Below the pieces are notes generated by a model, which searched no databases, was not told the origin of the DNA, and was given only the letters and a program-made list of their open reading frames with translations. Below, piece by piece: positions 34,566-46,900 of a DNA stretch of 64,000 bases (its first letter is position 1; every line of letters starts with the position of its first letter). The translations under genes and the position numbers were made by a program. Source of the stretch: Polytrichum commune. Taxonomy: Eukaryota > Streptophyta > Polytrichopsida > Polytrichales > Polytrichaceae. The stretch is taken from contig OX485809.1 of assembly GCA_950295325.1 (NCBI GenBank), positions 33,914,001 through 33,978,000 on the forward strand. Reading direction: 5' to 3'.

Positions 34566-36199
34566 TGTGAGGCCAAACCCACCACCCTTAAGCGTCCTAG
34601 TCCGGGTGGTGGTTTTGAGAATCACATGTGTCATACCAAAACTCGCGGTAACATGGAATGTAACTCCCATCTCAATGAACTCCCAACTTACTTAGAATCA
34701 TGATGTTTTATTGATGTTAGCCTCTTGAATAGGTAGAGCATTGGCCTTCTCAAGGGTCCACCCCGCGGCCTTGGCTACACATGCCCTTAGTGATATCCCT
34801 ATTGAGACCTTGACATTAGCCAAGACCTTCTCATTAGTGATCTTAGCCTCTGTGAGGCTATGGCTTGTCGACTCCATGTGACAATTAAATTTCTAATACC
34901 TTAATCCGCAATCGTCACCCAAGGCCGTCCTCTTTGTGGGGAACCACACAACTCACCCTGGTGCTTTACATCAATTTTAGCACATCAATTCATTCCATGA
35001 TAAGGATACAAGTGTTAAAAACACTTCTCTCTCTCTTATCACTATCTTAGCATTCCTCTATTGCAAGTCACTTCTAAATTCACTCACAAGTTCACTCCCT
35101 AACGTCAACAACCTCCAACTTAAGGGGTTCCTAATTGTAACTCCAATGCTAACCCCGCTAACTTCCTAAATTCTACCTAGCTACCCCCCTTAACTCATAA
35201 CCCAGCTCCTACCTAAGCCCTAGTTCAAATGGCTCCCACTCCTTATTGTGGTTGCTACCCAACAACCAGCTGCAGTGACCGGGACTGCTCAACCCCAGTC
35301 CGGTGGCTGGCTAAGCCTTCAACCCAGCTGCAGTCTCGTCCAGGGGTCGGCTAAGCCTTCGGCCCAGCTGCCGTTTAGTCCAGGGGTTGGCTAAGCCTTC
35401 GGCCCAGCTGCCGTTTAGTCCAGGGGTTGGCTAAGCCTTCGGCCCAGCTGCCGTTTAGTCCAGGGGCTGGCTAAGCCTTCAATCCAGCTGCAGTCTCGTC
35501 CAGGGGTTGGCTAAGCCTTCGGCCTAACTGCCGTTTAGTCCAGGGGCTGGCTAAGCCTTGCATGTGAATACTCAACTTAGCTAAACCACCATAAACACCA
35601 TTCAAACTAAACTAAATCAAACTAGATTAAACTATAAGCCTAAACAACTAAGGACTAACAATCAAATGACTAACGTTCCTTTTGGGTATCACCCACAACC
35701 CACACACACACCTCTACACACAAGAGAGGGAAGGGTTGAGAGTGAAAAGACAAAGAGAGAGAGCATTGAGAGAGAGAGGAAGATTTTGAAGAAGAGAGAA
35801 GAAAAGGTAAAGAGAGGGAACTTAAGGAGAAGAGAGGATAAGGGAGGAAGAGGAGAGAAAGGGCATCCAATCACAACCTCTTAAACCTTCTCCCCCTTAG
35901 TAGGACCTCATCCGCTCCGCTAACCCTTCAACCCCTAAACCAACAAGAACACGTTCTAATTCAAACAATTAAATCAAAGGCACTTCCCCTTGCCTCATCA
36001 AGCACTACTCCTCTGATCAAAACACTCCCTAATGTCACTAAGCTTCTAATTCACCACACAAAATGGCTTAAGGCCTAAACATAAATCCACACCAAGCCTC
36101 ACTCTTTTTATACTTTTGATTGTTTCAATAACACTCCAATTGCAATTCTAATTAAATTCTAAACATAAAACAAATATGAGCACTCATTTTGGGCTCATA
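34566..36199 (+). mobile_element. LTR-like element C (1634 bp)
   Basis: Ends are TGTGAGGCC and GGGCTCATA; ATGCC is duplicated at 34561-34565 and 36200-36204. Close to the left end CCACCACCC and GGGTGGTGG form perfect 9-base arms around the shared TTAAGCGTCCTAGTCC. A hairpin AAGTGTT...AACACTT lies at 35010-35026. A minisatellite and a purine-rich tract (35730-35865) follow, with the shared TTTTTATACTTTTGATTG near the right end. It has no protein domain. Confidence 0.85.
35305..35563 (+). repeat. Minisatellite of element C (40 bp x about 6-7)
   Basis: Units of the type GTCCAGGGGTTGGCTAAGCC followed by TTCGGCCCAGCTGCCGTTTA. Two units carry a TGCAGTCTC variant in place of TGCCGTTTA. Confidence 0.9.
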
Positions 36200-36204
36200 A
36201 TGCC

Positions 36205-37465
36205 CTTGCCAATTGTCATTATGGGCCATCCATTGGGGTGTTTAAGTAAGGTTGGTTATTTGGGGTGATTGGGTGGGGCTTTTAGGAAATGTTAGCTGAT
36301 TTTGTACATTTTGAAAATGTGTGACACTGAGTGGTGGGATGTCGTCAAGTGAATTTGTTATTATTTGGTTTGATATCATCATGTAACAACTAGTGAGAGT
36401 CAACGAATGGCCACATAATTTGTTAACATGACCATAGAGACGTGTCACACAGTCACATGACCTGTCAAAGTTTGATTTGCATCACACATATTAAGAGGAG
36501 CAAGGTATTCATTATGTGTCAAAATCAATAAACTTGATCAACTTGGGTAACAAGTCAAGGCCTAATTGACACCTTACATATTGATTGTGGCCATTTTAAC
36601 CAATGTGTAGTTGATTTAAGAATCATATGTATGAATGTATGTCTAAATGTTTATTTCAAAGAGTCTAAGGGGTGTTGGTAGACCTCTACCATACCATGTT
36701 ATGCAACTTTGGGGATTTGGTAAGTTTAATGGGTTGTCCTCATGTGGGTGGGACATGGCGTATTAATTTGGGAGAATTTGGGGGGTGGGGGGAGGGGGAA
36801 GGAGGAATTTATTGATGTGATGAGTGAATCTTATAGATTTTCTTGGGTGGCTATTTACTTTGGTTGGGCTATTGTATGTAGACTTGAGTTGGTGATGGCA
36901 TCCCTCCCCAAAGTACATGTACTTCAAAATTAACTCCACAAAATTGCCCTTGAATCATTCTCTACACTCATTTTAACAAAAAGAAAAAAAGAAAAAAACC
37001 AAAACTCATCCCTCTCAAACACTCGCCTAACCCCTATGCTAGACAAAACCCACACATACATTGATAGACGACCAACCTTCCGCCACTTGAACACATATAA
37101 AGGAAGTTGTTTAAGGGCAACACTTGCTTCTAAGGGCCTCACATGGTTGCAAACCCGAACCATTGGTAACTTTGGCTTGGGATAATGGTCAACCAACCAA
37201 TGCATCCTTACGGTGCCCACCTTTGAAACACACCTCCGCCCATTGTGAACCCATAGTGAGGTGATTTTATTTTACATTCCTAAACACAAAGTTCACCCAT
37301 GAAAAAGGGTAAGTAGCATGAGGATAAATATTAAAAAAAGTCTAGTTGTCTAGTTGTCCAATATAAATATTTTAAAATTAAATATAGTTTAATTATTGTA
37401 AATTGATGTTTTTGTGCTTGCTCCTATGGAAGTCAATGTTTATATCCGTCTGACATTTATTTTGT
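36205..37465. other. Gene-free stretch
   Basis: Only short frames; the 96-codon minus frame at 36930-37220 shows no domain. No transposon ends were recognised. Confidence 0.4.
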
Positions 37466-37770
37466 TGTTGGGAAAGGGAGGAATCCCAACAATAACGGAA
37501 CAACGGATGTATATTGGTAGAGGGTGATGGTCCATGGGGATTCTTGCAAGTATGATACTAAACTCGGGGGAGTTTGGCAGTGGATGAGTGCTTGTGTTGG
37601 TGGAAAATATGGGAACTTAGGGGACTACCCTTGGGTATATAGGAATTGTCCATGATCTTTGAATAAGGCAACACAATTTAGGGTTCCTCTAGTTCTTGTG
37701 ACACATGTTTCACGATTCCCTATTAAATTAATTAGATTAACTCCGAGATGAAGCAACACCACAAGTCACA
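37466..37770 (+). repeat. Possible solo or 5' LTR
   Basis: It begins TGTTGGGAAAGGG, with TCCCAACA shortly after as a short inverted repeat, and contains a TATATAGG box near 37640. It ends near CAACACCACA, followed by TTGGTGGTGACATTAGAGTC, which loosely resembles a primer-binding site for initiator tRNA-Met. No second LTR was found, so the call is tentative. Confidence 0.3.
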
Positions 37771-37831
37771 TTGGTGGTGACATTAGAGTCATATCATTCT
37801 CTTCTTGTAACTACATGCATCGCCTAAACAA

Positions 37832-38095
37832 ATGGCAACGTCGTTCTACTTAGAAAATCACAAGAGCGACTCCGAATTAGTGACAAATTTACTAGTAACT
37901 TGGACGCGCATGTGGCAAGAGGCATGCCATCATGATGATGGTGATGAGGAGAGGGAAATTTGTTGCCCAACTAAGTTACTCGACTCATGTATTGGAGTCC
38001 ACCCAACCACCCATGTCGAGAACAAGAGGTCGACATGGTTCAATTCCATCAAGAACGTTCACAACTTATTTCGTTTGAGCCATATCAAAAGATGA
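37832..38095 (+). CDS. Unrecognised 87-aa frame after possible LTR
   Basis: The frame starts ATG at 37832, about 60 bases after the possible primer-binding site, and stops directly before the MITE at 38102. Composition is protein-like, with charged and tryptophan residues (for example LLVTWTRMWQEACHHDDGDE), but no known gag motif such as a zinc knuckle is present. It could be the start of a retrotransposon gag that lost the rest of the element, or chance. I do not recognise the product. Confidence 0.25.
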   Translation: MATSFYLENHKSDSELVTNLLVTWTRMWQEACHHDDGDEEREICCPTKLLDSCIGVHPTTHVENKRSTWFNSIKNVHNLFRLSHIKR

Positions 38096-38101
38096 CAATA
38101 A

Positions 38102-38600
38102 GGGCCTCTTCACACAAGAGCCAAGAGCTGTGACCATGAAACTATGAGAGCCCAAAAGAAAGTGTCCAAAGGCCGTCCCAAAACTTCTCCAAAATCATGT
38201 AGTGTGGTCACGGACCTTCACGTGTAGATTGAAGTCATATGTGATCGGGCTCTCAACCAAATGTTATTTCAATGAATGTCTATTCTTACGGGTCCTCACA
38301 CATGATAAAATAGAATCAATCAACGGTTGTGAGTGTTCGGAGTGCCATGGTCTCCCGGTTTTGTGTCAAGCCTGCCTCCAAGAGGTGGTTCTTAAAATTA
38401 GTCCGATTGACCATGAAACATGATCCATTTGATGCCATGTAGGAATCCATGTAGACTTTACATCCATCTTGCATTCACATACTCCGGTGGTCCCTCAAGC
38501 GTAGTGTGAAGCGAACTTGGACCGGCTCCGCCTTTTCCACCAATGAGAGTGCTTGAAGTGTAATGGTTGTGGGGTCTCAGTCTCGTGTGTGAAGTGGCCC
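38102..38600. mobile_element. Harbinger-like MITE 3 (499 bp) with TAA duplication
   Basis: The left end is GGGCCTCTTCACACAAGAG; the right end reversed is GGGCCACTTCACACACGAG. Direct TAA flanks lie at 38099-38101 and 38601-38603. Ends and duplication match the Tourist/PIF-Harbinger type and resemble the two MITEs at 9.7-10.7 kb. A truncated relative is at 32254-32486. Short frames inside are not supported as genes. Confidence 0.75.
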
Positions 38601-38861
38601 TAATTCTCTACAAGCCATGCTTCATACTGTTGTGTTCATTAATTTCTTTCAAAATGGTCCCAAATCTTACATTTCTTGGTCTCGGACACGTATCCAAAGT
38701 GGCCACCTCTGTGTGTAATATCAAGAATATCCCAAAACCACTTGAACCATGAGAGAATAGTACACTCAAGGTAGTTGAGTACCTAGTAGCCCCCCCCCCC
38801 CCCCATCCCCAAGGCACCCTCTTACTTCTTATATGAGTAAGAAGCTCCACTAATTCTACAT

Positions 38862-39215
38862 AATGTAGATGGGCCTTAAATGGTTACGTGTTTCCCCCCG
38901 ACTATCACACTTCTCCTAGGATACGAAACAACCGATTGGTACGAGATGGTTGGCAATTCCAAATCGAGGCCGTAATCACTTTCCTCACGCTTTATGGGGC
39001 TTATATGCAGCTCATATGAATACCTTATTCATTACCGAATTGAAGATTCTTGTGTTCATTAAACAGTCACATAGATCCTCCCAATTATGTTGATTGTTGA
39101 ACCTAGAATAATTATCACATTTTGAACATGCAATCGAATTTCTTTGAAACATATCTTGTTTTGATTCTCTATACTTGGAGCCACACCAACCTACGTACCA
39201 TTCAAATATAAGCGT
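38862..39215 (+). repeat. Dispersed repeat S, copy 3
   Basis: It starts GTAGATGGGCCTTAAATGGT and ends near TTGGAGCCACACC, matching 9268-9600 along its length. A 15-base poly-C run lies just before it (38790-38804). Confidence 0.6.
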
Positions 39216-39225
39216 TTTAATACAA

Positions 39226-39418
39226 TGTCCGGGGAAATTTTTGAGTGTAATTGGTCAAAATCCTAGTGTTTCCAAGTCCGACCATGTTGCAACCTTTTGG
39301 TTTTTCTTTATCAATTTGGGGCATATTCCATAGATTCCTCTAAAATGACCGGTGAATTTCCTGAAGTCTTGGACTTCAACCGGTTATTTCTCGAACTCAA
39401 CCGGTTCATCCGTAACAA
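39226..39418 (+). repeat. Dispersed ACCGGTT repeat, copy 5 (+)
   Basis: The best-preserved copy: CTTGGACTTCAACCGGTTAT and CTCAACCGGTTCATCCG near its end. It is followed directly by a poly-G run at 39419-39429. Confidence 0.65.
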
Positions 39419-39688
39419 GGGGGGGGGGGTATCCCCCTTACTTGACTTAGGAAGAAAAGTAACCGAATAAGGGTCGGCTCCCTTGCACAAGACTAAAGAA
39501 ATGGTCCCATGCCTAGACCGAGTGCCTACCTACACGTGGTTCGTAGACTGCGTAGAGTAGCCATTGCTCCCCTGCTTCCCTCCTTGGGTCCCTTTTCTAA
39601 CCTCCTGCGCTACCCATCATCAGCTTTGAAGCCTTGCATTCTTCCTCTACTTATAAGAATGACAGACATTACATGATCTCCCACTTTT

Positions 39689-40350
39689 CGCTCGCCAAAG
39701 ATTCTTCTGCTTCCTCCGTCGTCCCAAGATTGTCTCCAAACAACGTTGGCAATGGCGTCCAAACATTGAATGAAGCTGTGCTGCAATAGATGGTAGCAAG
39801 TAAGCAGCTCAACTCCAACATTATACTCCAACATGTCCCCCTTCTTGTCTCCTTCGTTTGCAACTGGGCCACTCTCACTACCTATTATTAGCTACGTCTC
39901 ATTACGCACTCATTCTCGTGTGCAAAGATTCTGAGTCCTGAGTGTGTTCCGTGTTTCTTTCATTCATGAAGGTAACGCTCCCAAGATTGTGTTGGACGGA
40001 GCCTCAGCGTTGCTCCTGCCGCCATTGGGGGCGAGAAAACGACGCTGTCACGGCGGTATGGATGGTTTCTTCGTCTTATTTGTGTGTCTTTCTGGATGAT
40101 TTAGCTCCAGAGAGCATATGGAGCTCCCGGGTTGAATTTGGCTTTTGGGTAGGTAATATGAGGTTTGAAGTCATGTTGGGATACTTTAGGCAGGTGTGAC
40201 ATGGTCATTGGTCAACTATTCTCCCGCGCGAAGATTCTGAAATCTCATTTTGTGCTTCTCTCATATGTGAAGGGTAACGCATCCCAAGATTGTGTCTCCG
40301 TATTGGCATTGGTGCCGGAACAATGAAGCCGTGGCCGTATGGATGGTACA
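39689..40350 (+). repeat. Three related segments upstream of the DNMT3-like gene
   Basis: Segments near 39690-39780, 39917-40065 and 40228-40350 share AAGATTCT, then CCCAAGATTGTGTC-like sequence, and the last two also share GGTAACGC and GTATGGATGGT. They lie between the repeat-rich flank and the gene start and may form the promoter or untranslated exons. A small frame at 39942-40199 lies across one of them; no domain is seen. Confidence 0.55.
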
Positions 40351-40438
40351 GAGCTCCATACCGGCCTCTTTAACTCACTTTTAAACCTAGTGTTTGTGCT
40401 GGGTTCCACTGCTCCTGATTGAATGAAATCAATATTAT

Positions 40439-40461
40439 GAGAGAGAGAGAGAGAGAGAGAG
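40439..40461 (+). repeat. (GA)n microsatellite, probable 5' UTR
   Basis: A 23-base GA run about 460 bp upstream of the proposed start codon. GA/CT runs are common in plant 5' untranslated regions; whether it is transcribed here is unknown. Confidence 0.6.
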
Positions 40462-40917
40462 TTGTTTCTCGAGCAATTCCAGTGCTGGAACTCTCTTTTT
40501 GCTTCTGGCTCATCTGATATGATCAGTCAGTATGTGTTGTATTTTTAAATTGCTTCACCCATTTCGTACTGGTTATAACCTGCTGGAATGTGACCTGGCG
40601 AAAGTCGTGCTAAGAATTTGTTTGGTCACAGGATTGCTGACATTATTAATTACTCGATGTCAATCCTGATGATATGTCTTTTCCCGCTACTGGATTTCAC
40701 TTGAATCAATCCAGCACTCATGACCAACATCATACCGTATGTGAAATTTATTGACCCAGTCCATCAAATCACTATGACGCGGAGAGAGCTATGGACACTG
40801 CCATGGTGTCTGATCATATGTCCCAGCGGTAAATATGATCACGTGGTGAGTGCAGGTGAATCGACGTCTTTCTGAGGCCTGCATAGGTTATCCTCAGTGT
40901 TGGAGGGCTGTATCACA

Positions 40918-43900
40918 ATGGACTCCTTCCTTAGGCAGCTTCAGGAGCTAACTAAAGAGGCTGAGAAAGCGCATCAGGAACTTGAAAGGGAGAAAAAAGA
41001 ACTTCAGAGGGAGAGGGAGGCATTCCAGAGGGAGACTCCAGAATTTCAAAGTCCCAGCAGAAAGAGAGCAAGGCGAGATCATCGCTCCGGTGGCTCTCCG
41101 AAAGTGGTTACCTATAATTTGCCAACGGATCCTGCAACCGTGAAGGTGCTCCCTAATGACCTGAACTCCGATCCGAAATTCATCATGTCCAGCTATTCCA
41201 CGAGTGGCAAGAAGCATTGAAAATCAATGACAAAAATAGTAACCAAAAGCCATCAATAAACGTCTGAAAGTTCTCATCAGAAGCATAACATTGAATTATC
41301 ATATGTTGATGCTGGCGAACATCCTAACCCTGGTGCATTATGTAGTTTCCATGCGACAAGCTTGGGCTGTTTCTTCAATTCAAGATTTGCATATGCACAT
41401 ACAAATGATGGACGCTGATGTCTACTATGAGCCCTTGTCCAGGGCTGAAGCTATTGATATATTCTTAGCATTTGAATTTTCTTGAATATCGCAATACAAT
41501 TAAGTGTATAAAGAAGCGGCAGAAATTATCGCAGGCAAATTTCGAAGGAGATGGAGATGGTGATTGGGTGGCTGCCTTCAAAGCCCAGGATGGGCCATGG
41601 ACCGGTAAGAAGCTGGTGGTACTTAGCCTGTTCGATGGCATTGGGGGGATCTGGCAAGCTCTCAATCGGCTGGGCATTCCCTTTATTGGCTACAGCTCTG
41701 AAGTGGTAAGTAGATTACGCTACCAGCTTTTAATAAACCTATGTGTGATGCATTTCGCTTAGAAGTTCACCGATGAATGCAGCACAATGTCGCACCTAAA
41801 AGCCTCCCTATAGCATGTCAGATATGATTCCTCTCAAAGTATCACCTGAAGCACAACACAAGCCCTTAACTTTTCAAGAGGGGACTATGTATTGCCTGCA
41901 CATACACTCTTGGAGTGATGTCAGGGTTCTGCTCCTTAGAACGGTGGGTGATATCTTGAAGTTATTCAGGTTGAGTATGGATGTCATTAGGAATGTGGTG
42001 AATTTTGAGTAAAAGAGAGGAATTCATGTTCTATGCTTCGTATTCCTGATCATGACAACTCCCTAGTTCTTTGTTTATGCTCAAGTTTAAATCATTCCTC
42101 ACCTGAAGATAAATCTATTGGCCAATTATGTTTTAAACTTTGATAAAAAGGACGAAGGGTTGATGGTTTCCACGGTTTGCTTTTACAAAACTATAGATTG
42201 TACTAGGGTTGGTTTGTACTGGCGGTAGTGAGTGTATATGTTGAGACTTCTGGTTTCGAGCTGTTCCTAAGGACATTATCACCGAGGGCATCAAATGCAG
42301 GGTCTCGGATTGACAACAGAAAACCCGCAACATGACCTTTAGTATTTGAAGGATGTGTTTATTTGTATGTATTGTTACTTGCAGAGCAAAGCGGCAATAC
42401 AAGTGGTGAAAGTGCGCCATCCCCAAGTCAAGCATGTGGGTGACGTGAGGACATTGGAGAAGTCTGCCATCCTTGAGAAGGTGGATCTTGTGGTTGGGGG
42501 CTTCCCCTGCCAGGACTTAAGTGCCATGGGCAAAAAGGAGGGGTGACGCTTCTAACTACATTCCAATCTCCAACGCTGTGTCTAAAACCTGCAACTAATC
42601 CGAGTGACACTGAGGATATACTCCATAGAGTAGTGATCTTGCCATACTGGATATTGGGTTCTCTGCAAAGGAACACACACCTATGCATGACCAATTTGTA
42701 GGTTATTGGACATTCTTACTCCAGTGGAGGAACTATGGATCTCTTTTGGTGACGTCTGTTTACGTGTCATTCCAGAGTGACTATGTGTGATTGAGGATTG
42801 TGAGGAATTTTATATTATTTGCTCTGAAACTTTATTGGTTGCTGCTGGATTGCTACTCTCTGAGTGAAGAAGACACTGAAACTTTCTGAGCATGAACTTC
42901 TGATTGCTATTGACAGGCTCCACGGTAGCAGAAGTAAACTCTTCTTTGACCTCCTCCGTGTGATAAAGATCTTCAGACCGAAATGGTAATTGATTACACA
43001 TACTTGTAAAGGTTGAAATTTTGATTGAACTTCTGATCGCTTTGGCTGAAAATTGATAACCTGATTGTCATTGCTAGTGTGGATGGACTGCTTGTACTGT
43101 CAAAGTTGTACAAAACCAACCAAATCGACTTTTGTGTCTTATTTTTGTGGTGGAAAAGGGAAGCAAACGTGAGTTTCTTTTGGGTTACGACCATGATTGT
43201 AGGCTTGGTTGTGATTCATCATCCATGACCACTTTCTGTGAATCTGTCACAGGTTTTTGGTGGAGAATGTAATGTCAATGAATTGGGTTGACCGGGATGA
43301 GATCTCCAGGCACCTAAGAGTTCCTCCCTTCGAATTAGACTCCCAAGAAATCACAGCGAGTAAGCGGAGACGGGTATATTGGACTAATATTCCACATCCC
43401 GAACGTCTGCCGCGCTTACGAGACCATCCATCGACATCCCTTCAAAGTTGCCTCCAAAATGCATATGCACTAGAACAAAAGGCTGGGGTAATGTTTTTCA
43501 GGTTTCAAATTACTGTACATACTTGAAGAATTCAGTGTCTCATTGTCAATATCTGAAAACATGTTGACCTTAGTACTTATACTTGGTTGGGGGTGCAGGT
43601 CATTCTTTGCAGCAACCAGTACAAGGGTGGTACTGCAAGGTTGGGACATGTACTGGAGAAAGACACATATACACTTCGATATGTCAAACAGGCCGAGATT
43701 GAGATGCTCATGGGCTATCCCGCAGACTATACCAATGTTCTACGCTGTGATTCTGATAAACCTGAAGGTGTTGGGGTGTCACAGAAGTAAGGCACTGGTG
43801 CATGCTTGAGCCCTGCATTGTGAAATTGAGAGGTCCTTTCTTCATCAGACAAACGACCCTCTGGATGTTGGTCACCTTTTTAAGCACATCTGATTGAAAT

Positions 43901-46900
43901 TCTATTTTTCTTTGTTTAAATTTGTAGGCAGGAGTCAGAGTATGTTACCAAGTGTAGTTAGGCATTTGAAGCTACAGGTCTTGACACTTTTCTTAGTACT
44001 TGGGAGTGTAGTCAAAGTGGTGTGGAATGGGTACCCTTGTCTGAAGGATTATGCAGAATGTAGGCTTCTTGTTGGCCTTTGAATTTGTACACCTTAGTAA
44101 TGAGGTGGCGATGTACATTCTATGTGGTTGGAATATGTTTAGCAACATTTGTGCATATCAATGTGTGCAGTGTGAAGCATGAAGCCACTTTGTTAACATT
44201 GTCTTGTGACTCAACAACGAACCTTGTGGTGGGTCATTCATGTGCTCCAGGAAAGGGAAGGGTAAACTAGAGATGCCAAGCCCAGCATCTCACTCAAGAA
44301 ATCTACGTCAGAATCGGCAGACTAGGATTTTGTACAACCAAGGCCCGGCACACAAGTCACAGCAGGAAGCACTGACGGAAAATGAGAGGTGGTATTTAGT
44401 GGGCAACTCCTTCTCAGTATGATTCTTGACCTTCCACTTACTATTCAATGTAGTCCTTACTTCATGAAAAAGAAATCAATGTTTTGTTTACCTTGCTTCT
44501 TCCCTACGTTTTGATTGGAGCAGCAAACTGTAACTGTTCTCTGCAAGGTCTTTCAATCAATCAAATTTTCAAGATCCTTCATTGTGGTATGGCATCTGCA
44601 TAGGCAATCATATTGTACAGGAGAATGCATGTCCAATTTTTGTATTGGTTTTCAGAAGTATTTCTCAAACACAGGTGCCTGCTGTTACCTATCTGATCAG
44701 CCCACTGCTGAAGAGTAGCGTGCAATCAACAGGAAGGCCTGTGACGATCCCTGGCCCTGTGAAGGAGGAAGAATTGTCAGCTATGGAACCTGGTGATGTA
44801 TGTACCTTTTTACTCTGTTGTTAGCTTCATGTCAATGAACAATTTAGGTGGACTTTAGGATTGTCTTCTCAATTTGCTGACAGGTTGTAACAGATTATTG
44901 GCAGCTGCTTAGTTGTTTTAAGTTCTTATGGGTGCTTGAGAAAGGATAATGAAGACCATTGCACTTTAAAATGAAGTCTTCTTTCTGACTGATTTCAAGA
45001 ATTCTGGTATCTTTTTCCATCTCACCTGTCAGTTTGTGATATTTGATGTTAAGGTGAATGTCCAAAAAGCACTAATGTAATTGAAATTCTCTTATCCTTT
45101 GCGAATTTAAGGAGATCAAAGTATAATTGTTCCAACTTCCCTGTTGCACTTGCATAAAGTAGGTGGGCTATGTGGCAAATACCAACAGTTTTGCTATTTA
45201 TTTTTGACAAGCTGAGTGATATTTAAGAGCTGACACAAATGTGTTTGGCAGTTGTGGGCATTATTCAATGAGCATGGGCGACCAAATTGGTATGCTGTTA
45301 TTCATTCCAGGACTGGGGACAGGTTCTCAGAAATTCCGGATGCTACTGGGAAACGCAATGTCACAAAGACCCCTCTTCACATTGAAATGTACATAGTATT
45401 TATCATCAGCCCTCTTTCTTTTCTAGTACTTAAGCACCAAAACTACAAACTAAATTTCATGGCAATATGTTATATTAGGAAGGTAGAATGTCTTAAATAT
45501 TTGCACCCAAGTTGTTGCAATTTTGAGGTTCTTCAGATGTCAAATCTTTTCACTCGTTGCAATTAATGGCCTCTGTACTGTAGGTTGTTGGAAGCTTGGG
45601 ATCTAAGCTAGTAATTCTTTCATATTCTTTGGTCAGTCCAGTTAAATAGGAGCAGCTGAAGAATTCGTTGTAAAGTTTGTGGCAACATATTGTCTAGGGT
45701 GCTCTTTACCTAAACAAGCAAGGATGTACGTTGTTGAATATCTCTTCATGTTTCAGGAGATACCTGGAAATGACTGAAGAGTACCTAAAAGATGAACAAG
45801 ATCAATGGAACCCCAATCGTGGGACTGGTGTCCTGAGGATAAGGGAAGCGATTGATATCCAGACCTCATGGACAGCTTTTTCTCACAGGTGCCTGCCTTG
45901 AGATTCATTACTCACTAATTTGTAATAATAACGTGCCAACAAGAACTTCCTTTTTCCTGTGATACTGTGTTCTTTTACTTTGTGAAGAGTATTTGTGTGT
46001 TTATCTTTGTTCTTTCACTGTGTGCTTCACTGAACTTCCTCTATACTGGAGGTCAGAGTTGTGCAGTGTAGGAATCTAACACTTGAGTGCTCAGACTTAT
46101 TAAAACTATTTATGAAGTTATTTGCCTTATTCAGCTTGTTGTGGTTCTTTTAATACAGGGTGACAAGCTTTGTGAAGTTTGAACACGGTTATTTTGTATA
46201 CCCAGGAAAGCATGAGGTGTGGGCAGTTTATAATATGGACACATTGACTCGCTACTTTGTGGTAAGCTTACCATACATTCTGAACCATTTTCTAGGCTAG
46301 GTATTTCTGAATTGTCATCAAGGGAGTGTCACAATCCTTCCAACTTGTCAAATGTAAAAACAAGATCAAGAGAATTTTCTTTTTATGTGTATTCAGCATA
46401 CAACACGAACTTGCTACTCAGCTTTGATTACTTTTGGATGCTGAAAATATGATCTGATTGTGGACGGCCTCAATTCTTCTCTGCAGTATGTAACAGGAAG
46501 TACAATAACTGTCCAAAATCTCGAAAATGCAAAACCAGGGGCTGAGGGTTTCTTTGCAACTTGTCAGCTCTTGCAGAGAACAACAGACCACGAGGTTTTC
46601 CGGTATATCTTTTAGACATTATTTACTTATTCACTTGTTCCTGGTTTTTGTTTGCTTGTTTACAGAAAAGATATATTTCTCTTTCATGGTAGGAGTGTAA
46701 ATTAAATGAGTAAACCTTGCTTCTGAGGCTAGTGCTACAAGGATAGTGTTGATAAACAAGATTGTGTAGGCATTGAATTTACAAGTGGAGCATGTTGTTT
46801 GTTACATTCTGGGTTGGTTCCTTGACCCTCCAGTTTTAATGTCTTTATGCAAATTCTCTCCAGGAAATTAGACCTGACGTTGAAGTTCACGAATCTGAAA

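Noticed and set aside
35666-35884. Charged frame rich in E, R and K
   Set aside because: It translates the purine-rich GAGA tract of element C; no initiation context or domain.
41291-41485. Frame just upstream of the exon with motif I
   Set aside because: It overlaps the proposed intron end and would shift the frame; the exon from 41469 joins in phase with exon 1 and keeps the methyltransferase frame.
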